Source: a bacterium UBP3_UBA6266
GTDB taxonomy: Bacteria > Auribacterota > UBA6266
Direction of reading: 5' to 3'
DNA length: 35,460 bases
Assembly (NCBI GenBank): GCA_002440765.1
Contig: DJVC01000028.1
Location: forward strand, 864 to 36,323
The notes beneath the pieces are model-generated. The model had not been told where the DNA came from. It saw only the letters and a program-made list of their open reading frames with translations, and did not search any database. Shown here one piece after another: positions 17,384 through 25,807 of the stretch. The position numbers and the translations under genes were made by a program. The stretch's first letter is position 1. Each line of letters starts with the position of its first letter.

Positions 17384-17974
17384 ATGAGAAATAAATATAG
17401 GGGGTTCACGCTTATAGAACTTCTTACGGTTATTGCCATAATAGCGATACTTGCGGGCATTTTGATGCCCGTTGTCGGAAGCGCCCAGAAAAAAGCCGCT
17501 GAGGTTAAAGCAAAGGCTTTGATAGAGAGCATTTCCGTTGCGATAAAAATGTATGAAATGGATTTCGGCGACTTCCCGCCGGATGATAACCATGCGAGCA
17601 GCGCCGCTTATAACCGCTCATCGGAAGCTCTTTATCACAGCCTTACTACCCAGTGGACCGGCGGAACAAATGCCAGTATCAGCGCGGGCCCTTACATGGA
17701 ATTTAAGGGCGATGTGAATAAAAGGATAGGTGTGGCGGACAGGGATGGAGATAACAGGTATGAGATAGTTGACCCGTGGGGAAATGAAATCTGTTATGAA
17801 TCGAATGATGACAATGGAGCGGGGGGAGATGCTCCTTACCATAACAGGTTTTCGTTTGATATCTTTTCGATGGGGGTGGACGGCACAACGGCGGATTTCA
17901 ACGGCACTACCGACTTTACGCCCTCGACGAATTCAGGAACGCAAACAGGGGATATCAATAACTGGGATGGATGA
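17384..17974 (+). CDS. GspG-type major pseudopilin, second copy
   Basis: The ATG at 17384 is preferred because GGAGG (17373-17377) ends six bases before it; the TTG at 17378 is too close. The leader MRNKYRG is followed by FTLIELLTVIAIIAILAGIL with Glu at +5. The mature domain shares the GspG outline with its neighbour: KAKALIESISVAIKMYEMDF, GDFPPDD, VDPWGNEICYE and a C-terminal IFSMGVDGTTADFNG with a possible calcium loop. The middle region is longer and includes DRDGDNRYEIVD. Length is 196 residues. Confidence 0.9.
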   Translation: MRNKYRGFTLIELLTVIAIIAILAGILMPVVGSAQKKAAEVKAKALIESISVAIKMYEMDFGDFPPDDNHASSAAYNRSSEALYHSLTTQWTGGTNASISAGPYMEFKGDVNKRIGVADRDGDNRYEIVDPWGNEICYESNDDNGAGGDAPYHNRFSFDIFSMGVDGTTADFNGTTDFTPSTNSGTQTGDINNWDG

Positions 17975-17993
17975 CGGATGAAAGAAATTGAAT

Positions 17994-18497
17994 ATGAAAG
18001 ACAGACACAATAATTTATATGAAGTTTCTCTAAAGGGGTTCACGATGACCGAGCTGCTGGTTGTCATAAGTATTATGGTTATTATGATGGCTATGATAGT
18101 GCCGTTTGTAAAAACATTCGGGAGCGGACAGGAGTTGAAAAAGTCAGCTGAGAATGTTGCCTCTATGCTTCGCCTCACAAGGCAGATGGCGATAACTATG
18201 AACGCTACGTACAGGGTTGATGTTAACCTGGCTCAGGATTCAATATATATAAGCGATTCAAACGGCAGTATGTATGAAAAAACCTATGTTCCTCCCGTAA
18301 GTGTTGATATTACGAATGCGACTCCGGCATACGGGGCCGGGGGGAGAATCAACTTTTATTCGAGAGGAACATGCCAGGCGGGTACCATCAGGGTGACAAG
18401 CAGAAGGCAGAATAATTCGGGAGGATATGACTTTTATGAGATAACAACATCGGGTTCCGCGGGCAGAGTGCAGATAAAAGACTTGAATGATACATAA
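17994..18497 (+). CDS. GspH/FimT-type minor pseudopilin
   Basis: The prepilin motif is LKG/FTMTELLVVISIMVIMMA, with Glu at +5 after a 16-residue leader. The GspH/FimT pattern follows: KKSAENVASMLRLTRQMAI and a beta-rich globular part with short strands (TYRVDVNLAQDSIYISDSNG, RINFYSRGTC). The ATG at 17994 is taken as start; the TTG at 17988 adds two residues and cannot be excluded, as neither has a strong ribosome-binding site. Its position after two G-type genes matches the gspGHIJK order. Length is 167 residues. Confidence 0.82.
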   Translation: MKDRHNNLYEVSLKGFTMTELLVVISIMVIMMAMIVPFVKTFGSGQELKKSAENVASMLRLTRQMAITMNATYRVDVNLAQDSIYISDSNGSMYEKTYVPPVSVDITNATPAYGAGGRINFYSRGTCQAGTIRVTSRRQNNSGGYDFYEITTSGSAGRVQIKDLNDT

Positions 18498-18506
18498 GGT
18501 TAAATT

Positions 18507-19121
18507 ATGAATAAGAAAAAAATAGGATTAATTGAAGGGTTTACAATCATTGAGACAGTGGCGGCTCTGGCTATTCTGGCTATAGCGGTTATAAGCATAC
18601 TTTCTCTTTTCCCCGTAGGCATAGAGGCGAACAAAAGAGCCGATGACCTGACGACTGCCGCCATGCTTGCACAGTTGAAGATGACGGAAATATTGTATGA
18701 CAGGCCGCGCTCTATATATGCCGACGGGGATACAAGCCCGACCGGACACGGGCTCGGGCCTTATATCTGTTGGAACGGTTCACAGTATGAGAGGATAAGA
18801 TGGGATGTTACGGGCTGGACAGCGGGAGCGGATATTACCGGCAACGGGAGTTCCGATATGCCGTATTATCCTTTTAAGAACCATCCAAAGTTTTATTGGG
18901 CGGCTTACCGGTCAATTCTGCATTACAGCCTGTATTACAGGCAGGATCCAACGGGATACAATGGGGCTGACTACGCTGATTCACCTGTAGATGCCGTATA
19001 CAGGATAGATTTGTTTATATTTCAGGGTGATAACAGGCCCAATACCTGGGCGGAGCTTGATGACAGGGTTCCCGCGTTTTACGTTTTTTCGTATTATGTA
19101 TCTTTGACAAATCCGCTGTAA
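18507..19121 (+). CDS. GspI/PilV-type minor pseudopilin
   Basis: Leader MNKKKIGLIEG, then FTIIETVAALAILAIAVISI with Glu at +5. The segment IEANKRADDLTTAAMLAQLK plus MTEIL is typical of the I/PilV family, where the A-x-x-LAQ-x-K-x-TEIL pattern lies just after the helix. The C-terminal part is rich in Tyr and Trp (YYPFKNHPKFYWAAYRSI). At 204 residues it is longer than proteobacterial GspI (about 120). It sits between the H-type and J-type genes, nine bases after the former. Confidence 0.82.
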   Translation: MNKKKIGLIEGFTIIETVAALAILAIAVISILSLFPVGIEANKRADDLTTAAMLAQLKMTEILYDRPRSIYADGDTSPTGHGLGPYICWNGSQYERIRWDVTGWTAGADITGNGSSDMPYYPFKNHPKFYWAAYRSILHYSLYYRQDPTGYNGADYADSPVDAVYRIDLFIFQGDNRPNTWAELDDRVPAFYVFSYYVSLTNPL

Positions 19122-19134
19122 GAAGGTGAGTTTT

Positions 19135-19821
19135 ATGAGAAAAAATAATAATAAGGGGTTTACAATCGTAGAACTGCTCACGGCGATGGGAGTGCTTGCC
19201 ATAATATTATTTTCCATCGGTGTGATTTTCGGGCAGATAGATAAAGTCTGGCAGGAAACAGCGAAAAGAATGCAGGTCTATCAGAACGCCAGGATTGCCA
19301 TAGACCTTATGACGGAAGATATTTCAAACGCTATATATCAGGGAGCGCATACAAGTTCATCCCTGAGGAATTTCTCCGGAACTTCCGGCGGAACGGCGCA
19401 GGATCCCCTTGATGAGGTAATATTCTGGACTATGAGAGGCGACGGAGCCCATAAAGTGGGATACAGGATAAATAACGGAACGCTTGAAAGGTTATGGGCG
19501 GGGACTGCGGGTGACAGCGCGCCTAACTGGTCAAGCGGTTATCCTAACGTTGACGTGATTGCTTATAATGCCGTTAATATATCGGTATTGTACTGGACGG
19601 ATGGGACCGAGACGTGGGACGGTTCGGGAGGAACAATAGCCGCGGAAGTCCAGTGGCCTCCTTCTTACGGCGGAAAATTACCCGCCAGAATGCGGGTTGA
19701 TTTATATATGTTAAATGACGCGGATGCGAAAAAGTTTGCAGGTGACGCCACCGCGCGGCGCGCGGCAAGGAAAATATTCACAACAGAAATTGATTTACCG
19801 TTAAGGAAGTGGGACAGATGA
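19135..19821 (+). CDS. GspJ/PilW-type minor pseudopilin
   Basis: AGAAGG (19121-19125) supports the ATG at 19135 instead of the GTG at 19126 that abuts the site. Leader MRKNNNKG precedes FTIVELLTAMGVLAIILFSI with Glu at +5. The segment AKRMQVYQNARIAIDLMTED is the J/PilW hallmark, followed by VIFWTMRGDGAHKVGYRIN and the C-terminal FTTEIDLPLRKW. Length is 228 residues. It overlaps the giant K-type gene by ATGA. In type II secretion, I, J and K form the filament-tip complex, so coupling J to K fits. Confidence 0.85.
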   Translation: MRKNNNKGFTIVELLTAMGVLAIILFSIGVIFGQIDKVWQETAKRMQVYQNARIAIDLMTEDISNAIYQGAHTSSSLRNFSGTSGGTAQDPLDEVIFWTMRGDGAHKVGYRINNGTLERLWAGTAGDSAPNWSSGYPNVDVIAYNAVNISVLYWTDGTETWDGSGGTIAAEVQWPPSYGGKLPARMRVDLYMLNDADAKKFAGDATARRAARKIFTTEIDLPLRKWDR

Positions 19822-22800
19822 AAACCATAATAAAGCACAGGAAACATCATCAGGAAGGCGCCGCGCTGGTAATAACGCTTATGGTGCTGGCGGTGCTGTC
19901 CATGATTGCGGTTACATTTTCCGTGACGATGAGGCTGGAAGAAAAGATGGCGGTAAACAACCTGCATCATATGGAAGCGAAGTTCTTTGCCCGTTCGGCT
20001 ATGGAATACGCGGCGGCAGCTCTGTACAGCGACATTAAAAACGATCTCACGACATATTATGCAACCCCTTCCAACGGGATAGCTGATGATTTAAATGAAG
20101 CGTGGGCGGTGATGTTTGCAGATAATGCCACAAGGGGAGGCAGTACGACAAATGATGTTGACCTTGACGGTGACGGGACAGATGATTCCAGATGGATAGA
20201 GGTGTGGTCGACTCACGGTACGCAGGGCGGCATTATAGGGAGATATGCAGTTCTGGTGCGTGATGCGGGCGGTATGATAAACGTGAACACTGCCGGACAT
20301 TCGGCGCTGGGAGATTTTGCCCAGGGATTTTCTCCCGCAGCGGTCGCGATGGATGGCCACTCGGCGTTGACACAGGCTCAGGCCCAGAATGTCCTTGGTT
20401 ACAGGTACGGCACGGACAGTTCTCCGGGTTCAAACGGTGTTGATGACGACGGTGATAATAAGATTCTGGAGAATGACGGTATTGATAATGACGGAGACTG
20501 GGACCCCTCTACAGATGATGTCGGGACGGGGTATCCCAGTGATTCCAATAACGCCAATGAATGGGGCTGGCAGGACGGGAAACCGAGCGTTGTTCATATT
20601 GGAGGAGTTGTATACAGGGAACCCAATGTGGATGAAGCAAACGAAGGAGTTGATGAACCCGACGAACAGTTCCTGTGGTACCCGGAAGGCGATGATTTTG
20701 ATTTTGCGTTCCTCGATAATGTCGAAGAGATTTCAGGTATATCTTCAACTAACCTGGATAATATGAGGTATGATTACACGGTCTTTTCATATGACAGGAA
20801 TATGGCGTTCGCATCGGACGGGTATGGGCTTGATAGCAGTGATGCTACATACAGGGATAATTACTGGAAGCCGAAGGCTAACCTTAACTACCCTCTGTGG
20901 CGTGAGTATACGGCTCTTACCGAACCTACTCAGTCAATAGTCGCCAGAGTGTCATTCAGAGGGAGGATAAATGATTCGGGAGACAGCCCCGGCGGGCCGA
21001 CGTTACTCGGTATGATGGAGAAATGGAACACGGATAACCCGGCGAGTAAAATCGGCGGGAGTGATGCCGCAACAAACCAGATAGCGTTGAATATAGAAGA
21101 TTATATTGATAAAGATATTTTCCCTACAAGAAAAACCCTCGGCGGGACTACAATGGCCGGGGTTGAAGGTTTGCGTATTACGGAAATATTCGCTAATTCG
21201 GATTTCGCGTTGAATGCTATGACAACGTTTTCCGGTTTAGGAGGGTGGACTACCGGTACATTGGGCGGAAGGAATTGCTGTCTGAGAATATCCGGGAACG
21301 GCACTACATGGACCGGTTATATAACATTTACGGTTAAAAGAGCGGGCAATTATTATCCTTGGCTGATGACTTATGATACAGCGGGAGAAAACAGAAAATT
21401 CAGGGTTGATATAAATATTGCCGGAAGCGGTCTTTATGCATATCCTCCCAATTACCAGATTTGGTCTGTGGGAAATCATAATGCGGGCGGCTGGCAGATT
21501 GAGAATCCGGGCCTGGTTGTCTGGTTAGGTGCAGGCACAAACTCTATCCAGATCAGCAAAGATTGGGGTTTGGAAGGAGCATCTTCCCCTGAGGGCCCTT
21601 ATAGAACCGCAGGTTTGCAGTGGATAAGATTTTCTCAGAACGGGCAGAGTGATTATATAGAGTTAACCAATTTTTCTAACCAGACTATTGACCTCGTAAA
21701 AGATTATGATTATCTTCAACTGCACAGCACAGATGAAAGCGAAACTTCGGGCTCTCCGGCATCGTATATTTCACTTGCAGGACTTGCATTGCAGAACCTT
21801 TCAGCCGCTATAAGAAAAATATATCCCGGTGAGAGGCTTATTCTCTGCCAGGATATGGACGCTACGATAAAGTCGAGGTTCAATGAAACCCCTGCGGATG
21901 ACTGGTGGGATCTGATGAGTTTTGAGTCCTGTTGGGGGGATCAGGATACAAATAATAATGGAACAGTTGATTATTCCGATACTTCATTGGCTTCAGGTAA
22001 ACCATATGGCCAGAGAGTTGCCAGTAACGGAACATGGTGGTTTATGAATTTAACGGGAGGCACAGCGACAAGGTGGGGAGCCGACAGGATTCCGGGAACA
22101 TCGGATGACCCGGCGACTCCTATCACGGATACGGGCGAAGATTTCAGGGTTTATGAATGGGATTTATGGCAGAGAGCCGGGTCTTCAAACCCCGGTATCG
22201 GGCAGAATATGGGAGAAAATCCTATTATAATAAGCGGGGGGACTATAAACGGCAGCGGTTGGAATGCCGGTTGTTATGCGTGTGTTCGCACAAGAGGAAT
22301 AGTGAATATAGAAGAATATTCCGATACATGGAGAAAACTGGATCGGGTTAATTTGTATGATTATGGTATTATGTGTGATATGTATTCCGGTTCAGCTGAT
22401 TTTACGCTTCCCTGGGGCGGACTTACCAATAATACCCCGACATCAACGGGCGGAATCAGCAATGAATCGTGGGAGTTGATAAACCCCATGCTTCCGGATT
22501 CGACCGCGTTCAGTTCAAACTGGACTATTATTAATTATAGTACCGCCGGCATTACCGGAACTCCCGGAAAGAGGAATGTCCATGAACTGTCCCTTTCTAA
22601 CTCCGCAAAGGGTTACTATATAAATGACGGGCCTGTAGGCAACCTGAAGGAACTGGCGCAGGTATACATAGCAAGCGGTGCGAATAAACTGAGCAATGCC
22701 GATATTTTAAAACTCGCCCAGTATGTGACAATCGGCAACGAAATAATAATACAGGCCGAACAGGCAGAATCTGTAACGGCGGGCGGCTGGACTCTCCTTG

Positions 22801-23738
22801 CGGATGCTTCAGCGGCAGTTTACGGAAAATCCTACACAAATGTTCCGAGTTACCTGGGTTCAGGCTGGTGGTATGATACTCTCGAGCAGGTCAGCCCGTC
22901 GGGAACGCCGATATATGTCAGCAGCAGCACAGGCTCAGCGGGAACGTGGACATTTAAAAACGGGGTAAACGGCGTCCGCCTTGAAGATGGGTTTTATTAT
23001 CTGATATTTTACGGTAAATATAAGGACTGGTGGATAGGCCCCGACGGGGTTGACAGCGACCCGACGTATCCCAACATGGGTGGCGGCGATGACGCTTCAT
23101 CCAAGGATAATTATAATAATGATGTTACTCTTACATGGGATACAACAGCGTTTAATCTTGACTTACAGCCTGATCACCGCGGCGTGTATTCGGGGTCAAT
23201 AGGTTCCGCGGTTGACCTTACTCCCGTAAAGGTGCAGGACGGTGCCCTGACTATCAGCGTGCGGGGTGATACTCCTGCCGGTTACGCGTATTTTGATTAC
23301 ATTGTTCTCATTCCCGCGGGTATAAACATACCTGATATCCCGTCATGGAGAAGCCAGGACAGTATTCCGCGAGCGGGCCGTATGTACGGGAAAATAAATG
23401 TTAACACGGCGACTTCTGCTGTTCTCCAGTGCCTGCCGGGTATCACATCCGGCGATGCGTCATCTATAATAAGCAACAGGCCTTATGCCGATCTCAATGA
23501 TCTTGCCACAAGTTCGGGACTTACTTTTGAAAAAGTCTGTGATATATTACCGTTGGTTACGGTGAACTCCGATGTATTCGAGGTCTTTGCGGTAGGAGAA
23601 GTCATAAGAGATGCGGATAAAAGCGGCGATTATAATCCCGCCGACGGAGATAAGATTATCGGCAGGGCGAGATTAAGAGCCGTTATCGACAGGGGAACTT
23701 TCCCGTTTACTATAAAATATCTGGAATGGGTTGAGTAA
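19818..23738 (+). CDS. Giant GspK-like minor pseudopilin with inserted beta domains
   Basis: A 1,306-residue protein, about four times normal GspK length. The ATG at 19818 overlaps the J-type stop and follows AAGGAAG. The leader ends HHQEG/AALVITLMVLAVLSMIAV, with no Glu at +5, as expected for the K tip subunit. K-family core pieces are MEAKFFARSAMEYAAAALYS, GGMINVNTAGHSALGDF (near 153) and, at the far C-terminus, YGKINVNTATSAVLQCLPGI (near 1,191) with helix-hairpin-helix character. Between them lie Asp-rich calcium-type loops (VDLDGDGTDDS; NDGIDNDGDWDP), a lamin-tail-like domain (LRITEIFANSDF near 450 and DYIELTNFSNQTIDL near 611) interrupted by a beta-sandwich-like segment, a dockerin-like loop DTNNNGTVDYSD, and a second sandwich that starts IIIQAEQAESVTAGGWTLL (near 975). 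The domain names for the inserts are inferred from motif patterns. Confidence 0.8.
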   Translation: MKTIIKHRKHHQEGAALVITLMVLAVLSMIAVTFSVTMRLEEKMAVNNLHHMEAKFFARSAMEYAAAALYSDIKNDLTTYYATPSNGIADDLNEAWAVMFADNATRGGSTTNDVDLDGDGTDDSRWIEVWSTHGTQGGIIGRYAVLVRDAGGMINVNTAGHSALGDFAQGFSPAAVAMDGHSALTQAQAQNVLGYRYGTDSSPGSNGVDDDGDNKILENDGIDNDGDWDPSTDDVGTGYPSDSNNANEWGWQDGKPSVVHIGGVVYREPNVDEANEGVDEPDEQFLWYPEGDDFDFAFLDNVEEISGISSTNLDNMRYDYTVFSYDRNMAFASDGYGLDSSDATYRDNYWKPKANLNYPLWREYTALTEPTQSIVARVSFRGRINDSGDSPGGPTLLGMMEKWNTDNPASKIGGSDAATNQIALNIEDYIDKDIFPTRKTLGGTTMAGVEGLRITEIFANSDFALNAMTTFSGLGGWTTGTLGGRNCCLRISGNGTTWTGYITFTVKRAGNYYPWLMTYDTAGENRKFRVDINIAGSGLYAYPPNYQIWSVGNHNAGGWQIENPGLVVWLGAGTNSIQISKDWGLEGASSPEGPYRTAGLQWIRFSQNGQSDYIELTNFSNQTIDLVKDYDYLQLHSTDESETSGSPASYISLAGLALQNLSAAIRKIYPGERLILCQDMDATIKSRFNETPADDWWDLMSFESCWGDQDTNNNGTVDYSDTSLASGKPYGQRVASNGTWWFMNLTGGTATRWGADRIPGTSDDPATPITDTGEDFRVYEWDLWQRAGSSNPGIGQNMGENPIIISGGTINGSGWNAGCYACVRTRGIVNIEEYSDTWRKLDRVNLYDYGIMCDMYSGSADFTLPWGGLTNNTPTSTGGISNESWELINPMLPDSTAFSSNWTIINYSTAGITGTPGKRNVHELSLSNSAKGYYINDGPVGNLKELAQVYIASGANKLSNADILKLAQYVTIGNEIIIQAEQAESVTAGGWTLLADASAAVYGKSYTNVPSYLGSGWWYDTLEQVSPSGTPIYVSSSTGSAGTWTFKNGVNGVRLEDGFYYLIFYGKYKDWWIGPDGVDSDPTYPNMGGGDDASSKDNYNNDVTLTWDTTAFNLDLQPDHRGVYSGSIGSAVDLTPVKVQDGALTISVRGDTPAGYAYFDYIVLIPAGINIPDIPSWRSQDSIPRAGRMYGKINVNTATSAVLQCLPGITSGDASSIISNRPYADLNDLATSSGLTFEKVCDILPLVTVNSDVFEVFAVGEVIRDADKSGDYNPADGDKIIGRARLRAVIDRGTFPFTIKYLEWVE

Positions 23739-23740
23739 AT

Positions 23741-24382
23741 ATGAATAAAAAAGGGTATACTTTAATCGAGGTGCTGGTTGTTATAGCCGTTATAGCGATA
23801 CTCGGTTCTATAATCGTTCCCAGTTACAGGCTTGTCCTGGAGAAAGTCAACAGGGCTTCCTGCGCGAATAATTTAAGGCAGTTCGGCATAGTATTCAGGA
23901 TATATTATTCGGATTACGGGATTTTTCCTCTTGCCGGAACCGCCATGAACAGAGGACACCGCCTCTTTTATCCGCTGGGGTATATAACAGACCCAGCCAG
24001 CTACATTTGCCCTTCAGACGGGCTTAGGGACGTCTATACAGGCGCGCCTTCGGCGTTTGATGTCACCGACGCGCAGAATAATTATGACAGTTATTTTTCG
24101 AGGGTAAACCCTGCTTTTTCCGCGTCACCCGCGCAAATGGACGCTGATGAAAAGGTTATTATGGCAAGGTATTATCCTTCCACCGGAGGCGACGACGGTG
24201 TCGCGGGAATGCCGTTCTGCCCCGAGCATGAAATAGATTCAAAAAGAGTTCTGATGTATGATGACCCGCTGACCGGCACGGAAGAGTATCACGGTAACGG
24301 CAGAAATTATCTGTTTGTGGACGGTACGGTTGTTTTCTGGCCCAACAAAAGGGGATGGCCTGATTATGAAGCTATCAAATAA
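23741..24382 (+). CDS. Type IV-type prepilin with H-X9-DG tail, first of three
   Basis: Leader MNKKG, then YTLIEVLVVIAVIAILGSII with Glu at +5. The sequence continues CANNLRQFGIVFRIYYSDYG, the layout of the DUF1559-like prepilins abundant in PVC and related bacteria. The C-terminus carries the H-X9-DG motif: HGNGRNYLFVDG, then TVVFWPNKRG. Two cysteines in YICPSDG and FCPEHE may pair. Length is 213 residues. It starts two bases after the giant K gene. Such proteins are probable filament subunits or surface-displayed pseudopilins; the substrate is unknown. Confidence 0.88.
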   Translation: MNKKGYTLIEVLVVIAVIAILGSIIVPSYRLVLEKVNRASCANNLRQFGIVFRIYYSDYGIFPLAGTAMNRGHRLFYPLGYITDPASYICPSDGLRDVYTGAPSAFDVTDAQNNYDSYFSRVNPAFSASPAQMDADEKVIMARYYPSTGGDDGVAGMPFCPEHEIDSKRVLMYDDPLTGTEEYHGNGRNYLFVDGTVVFWPNKRGWPDYEAIK

Positions 24383-25040
24383 TAAAGCATATACGCTTAT
24401 TGAAATGCTTGTCGTGGTGGTTATCGTGTTTATTTTAATATCCGTAATTATTCCCACAACCGTTGTTATCCAGAAAAGAGCCAGCAGTGTTGCCTGTATA
24501 GGAAGCCTTAAACAGATACACAGCGCTCTTGAACTCTACACCCTGGACAGCAATTATTTTTACCCTAAAATAAGGTATAACGCGGATGGGGGGAGCAACT
24601 ACAGGTGGGATGTGTTTCTCGTGCGGAAAGGATATGTCAACGTAAGCAATAAAAATATCGCGGTTGACGCGGCGCCCGGCGAGCTTTTCATCTGCCCGTG
24701 GCATCAGAAAATGGCTAAAAGGCAGGGCACTACAATCAAGAGGAGTTACGGGATGAACGCTTCCATGAGGAAAACGGGTGGTGACGGGACATGGGATACG
24801 GCGTCGAATGATATACATGTAAAAAAGCAGTGGTGCAGCCTTCCCTACGCGGAAGCGATACTTGTCGCGGAAGCGAATGAAGGGGCTGAGATTGCCGATG
24901 ACTGGGAATCGGTTTATAATGTTAGCGGGGGGCATGTCGCGTGGACGAGACATGACCCGCGCTCGAATTATATTTTTGTTGACGGACATGTTGAATCTCT
25001 GCTTCCGGCCGAAGCAGGGAATTATTTTGAGTGGCAATAA
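24366..25040 (+). CDS. Prepilin with H-X9-DG tail, second of three (Ala at -1)
   Basis: The ATG at 24366 lies inside the end of the previous gene (17-base overlap) with AAAAGGGGA upstream, so translation is coupled. The leader MKLSNNKA precedes YTLIEMLVVVVIVFILISVI: the residue before the cleavage point is Ala instead of the usual Gly, while Glu +5 is kept. The mature part has CIGSLKQIHSALELYTLDSN, ICPWHQKMAK and the tail HDPRSNYIFVDG then HVESLL (nine residues between His and Asp-Gly). Length is 224 residues. It is closely related in plan to both neighbours, suggesting local duplication. Confidence 0.87.
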   Translation: MKLSNNKAYTLIEMLVVVVIVFILISVIIPTTVVIQKRASSVACIGSLKQIHSALELYTLDSNYFYPKIRYNADGGSNYRWDVFLVRKGYVNVSNKNIAVDAAPGELFICPWHQKMAKRQGTTIKRSYGMNASMRKTGGDGTWDTASNDIHVKKQWCSLPYAEAILVAEANEGAEIADDWESVYNVSGGHVAWTRHDPRSNYIFVDGHVESLLPAEAGNYFEWQ

Positions 25041-25066
25041 TTAACGTAGTACGAGGGATGACAGGC

Positions 25067-25729
25067 GTGGGACGCAAGACAAAAGGTTATACATTGATGG
25101 AGATGCTGGTTGTAATGGCGATAATAACCATTATAGCCGGCCTTGTTTTGCCCGGCATATGGGCGGCAAAAGAACGGGCTCATCAGGCGACATGCATAAA
25201 TAATTTAAGACAATTGGGGCTTGCTTTTCAGATGTATATGCAGGAAAACAGGATGTATCTTCCTCCCGAGAATGCCGGAGGTATCGGCTGGGACCAGAAA
25301 ATGTATCCCTACATACAGGCTGAATGGGCTACAAAAAAGTCAGAGCTCGTGATGTGCCCTAAGTATATCAATGACCATTATGAATATACCCAGAACCCCG
25401 GAGCTCCTCTGATGACGACCTACGGTATGAGCGGCAACTGGGCGCGGAATAAAGGATTGCCTCCCGTTAGCACTTCTCTCGGTTTCCACAAAGCTTCGTA
25501 CCACAAGAGATGGGAAACCACCATTTTACTTGGGCCTGTAAGAAGGACTGCGCCTGATGTTTCCGAATGGGGAGCATGCATCCCTGCTTCTATCGCTCCG
25601 AACTGGGATAATGCCGATACGGAACGGCACAGGGCAAACAGGGCAAATTATCTACTGCTTGACGGCCATGTCCAGTCGTTTACATTACAGCAGACACTTG
25701 CCGGGAATATGTGGTACGCTAACCAGTAG
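25067..25729 (+). CDS. Prepilin with H-X9-DG-like tail, third of three
   Basis: The GTG at 25067 is preferred: GAGGG (25053-25057) is nine bases upstream and the leader becomes MGRKTKG, a normal size. In-frame ATG 25058 is too close to that site and GTG 25031 lies within the previous gene. Then YTLMEMLVVMAIITIIAGLV with Glu at +5, CINNLRQLGLAFQMYMQENR, YLPPENAGG and MCPKYIN. The tail is HRANRANYLLLDG then HVQSFTL, with ten residues between His and Asp-Gly, one more than in the other two copies. Length is 220 residues. It is the last gene before the strand switch. Confidence 0.85.
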   Translation: MGRKTKGYTLMEMLVVMAIITIIAGLVLPGIWAAKERAHQATCINNLRQLGLAFQMYMQENRMYLPPENAGGIGWDQKMYPYIQAEWATKKSELVMCPKYINDHYEYTQNPGAPLMTTYGMSGNWARNKGLPPVSTSLGFHKASYHKRWETTILLGPVRRTAPDVSEWGACIPASIAPNWDNADTERHRANRANYLLLDGHVQSFTLQQTLAGNMWYANQ

Positions 25730-25777
25730 AAAAACGGTTAAACAGTTCAGCAGTTTTGAATTTTACTAATTTATTTT

Positions 25778-25806
25778 CCTCAGCCTAAACCTTAACCTCA
25801 GCCTTT
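25778..25806 (+). repeat. AACCTC-type hexamer-like repeat, copy 2
   Basis: The gap between the last prepilin and the convergent hydrolase gene contains CCTCAGCCTAAACCTTAACC continuing into TCAGCC, a degenerate repetition of AACCTY-like hexamers. The same pattern in the same orientation occurs on the other side of the hydrolase gene (26798-26834), and inverted after hflX. Confidence 0.45.
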
Positions 25807-25807
25807 T

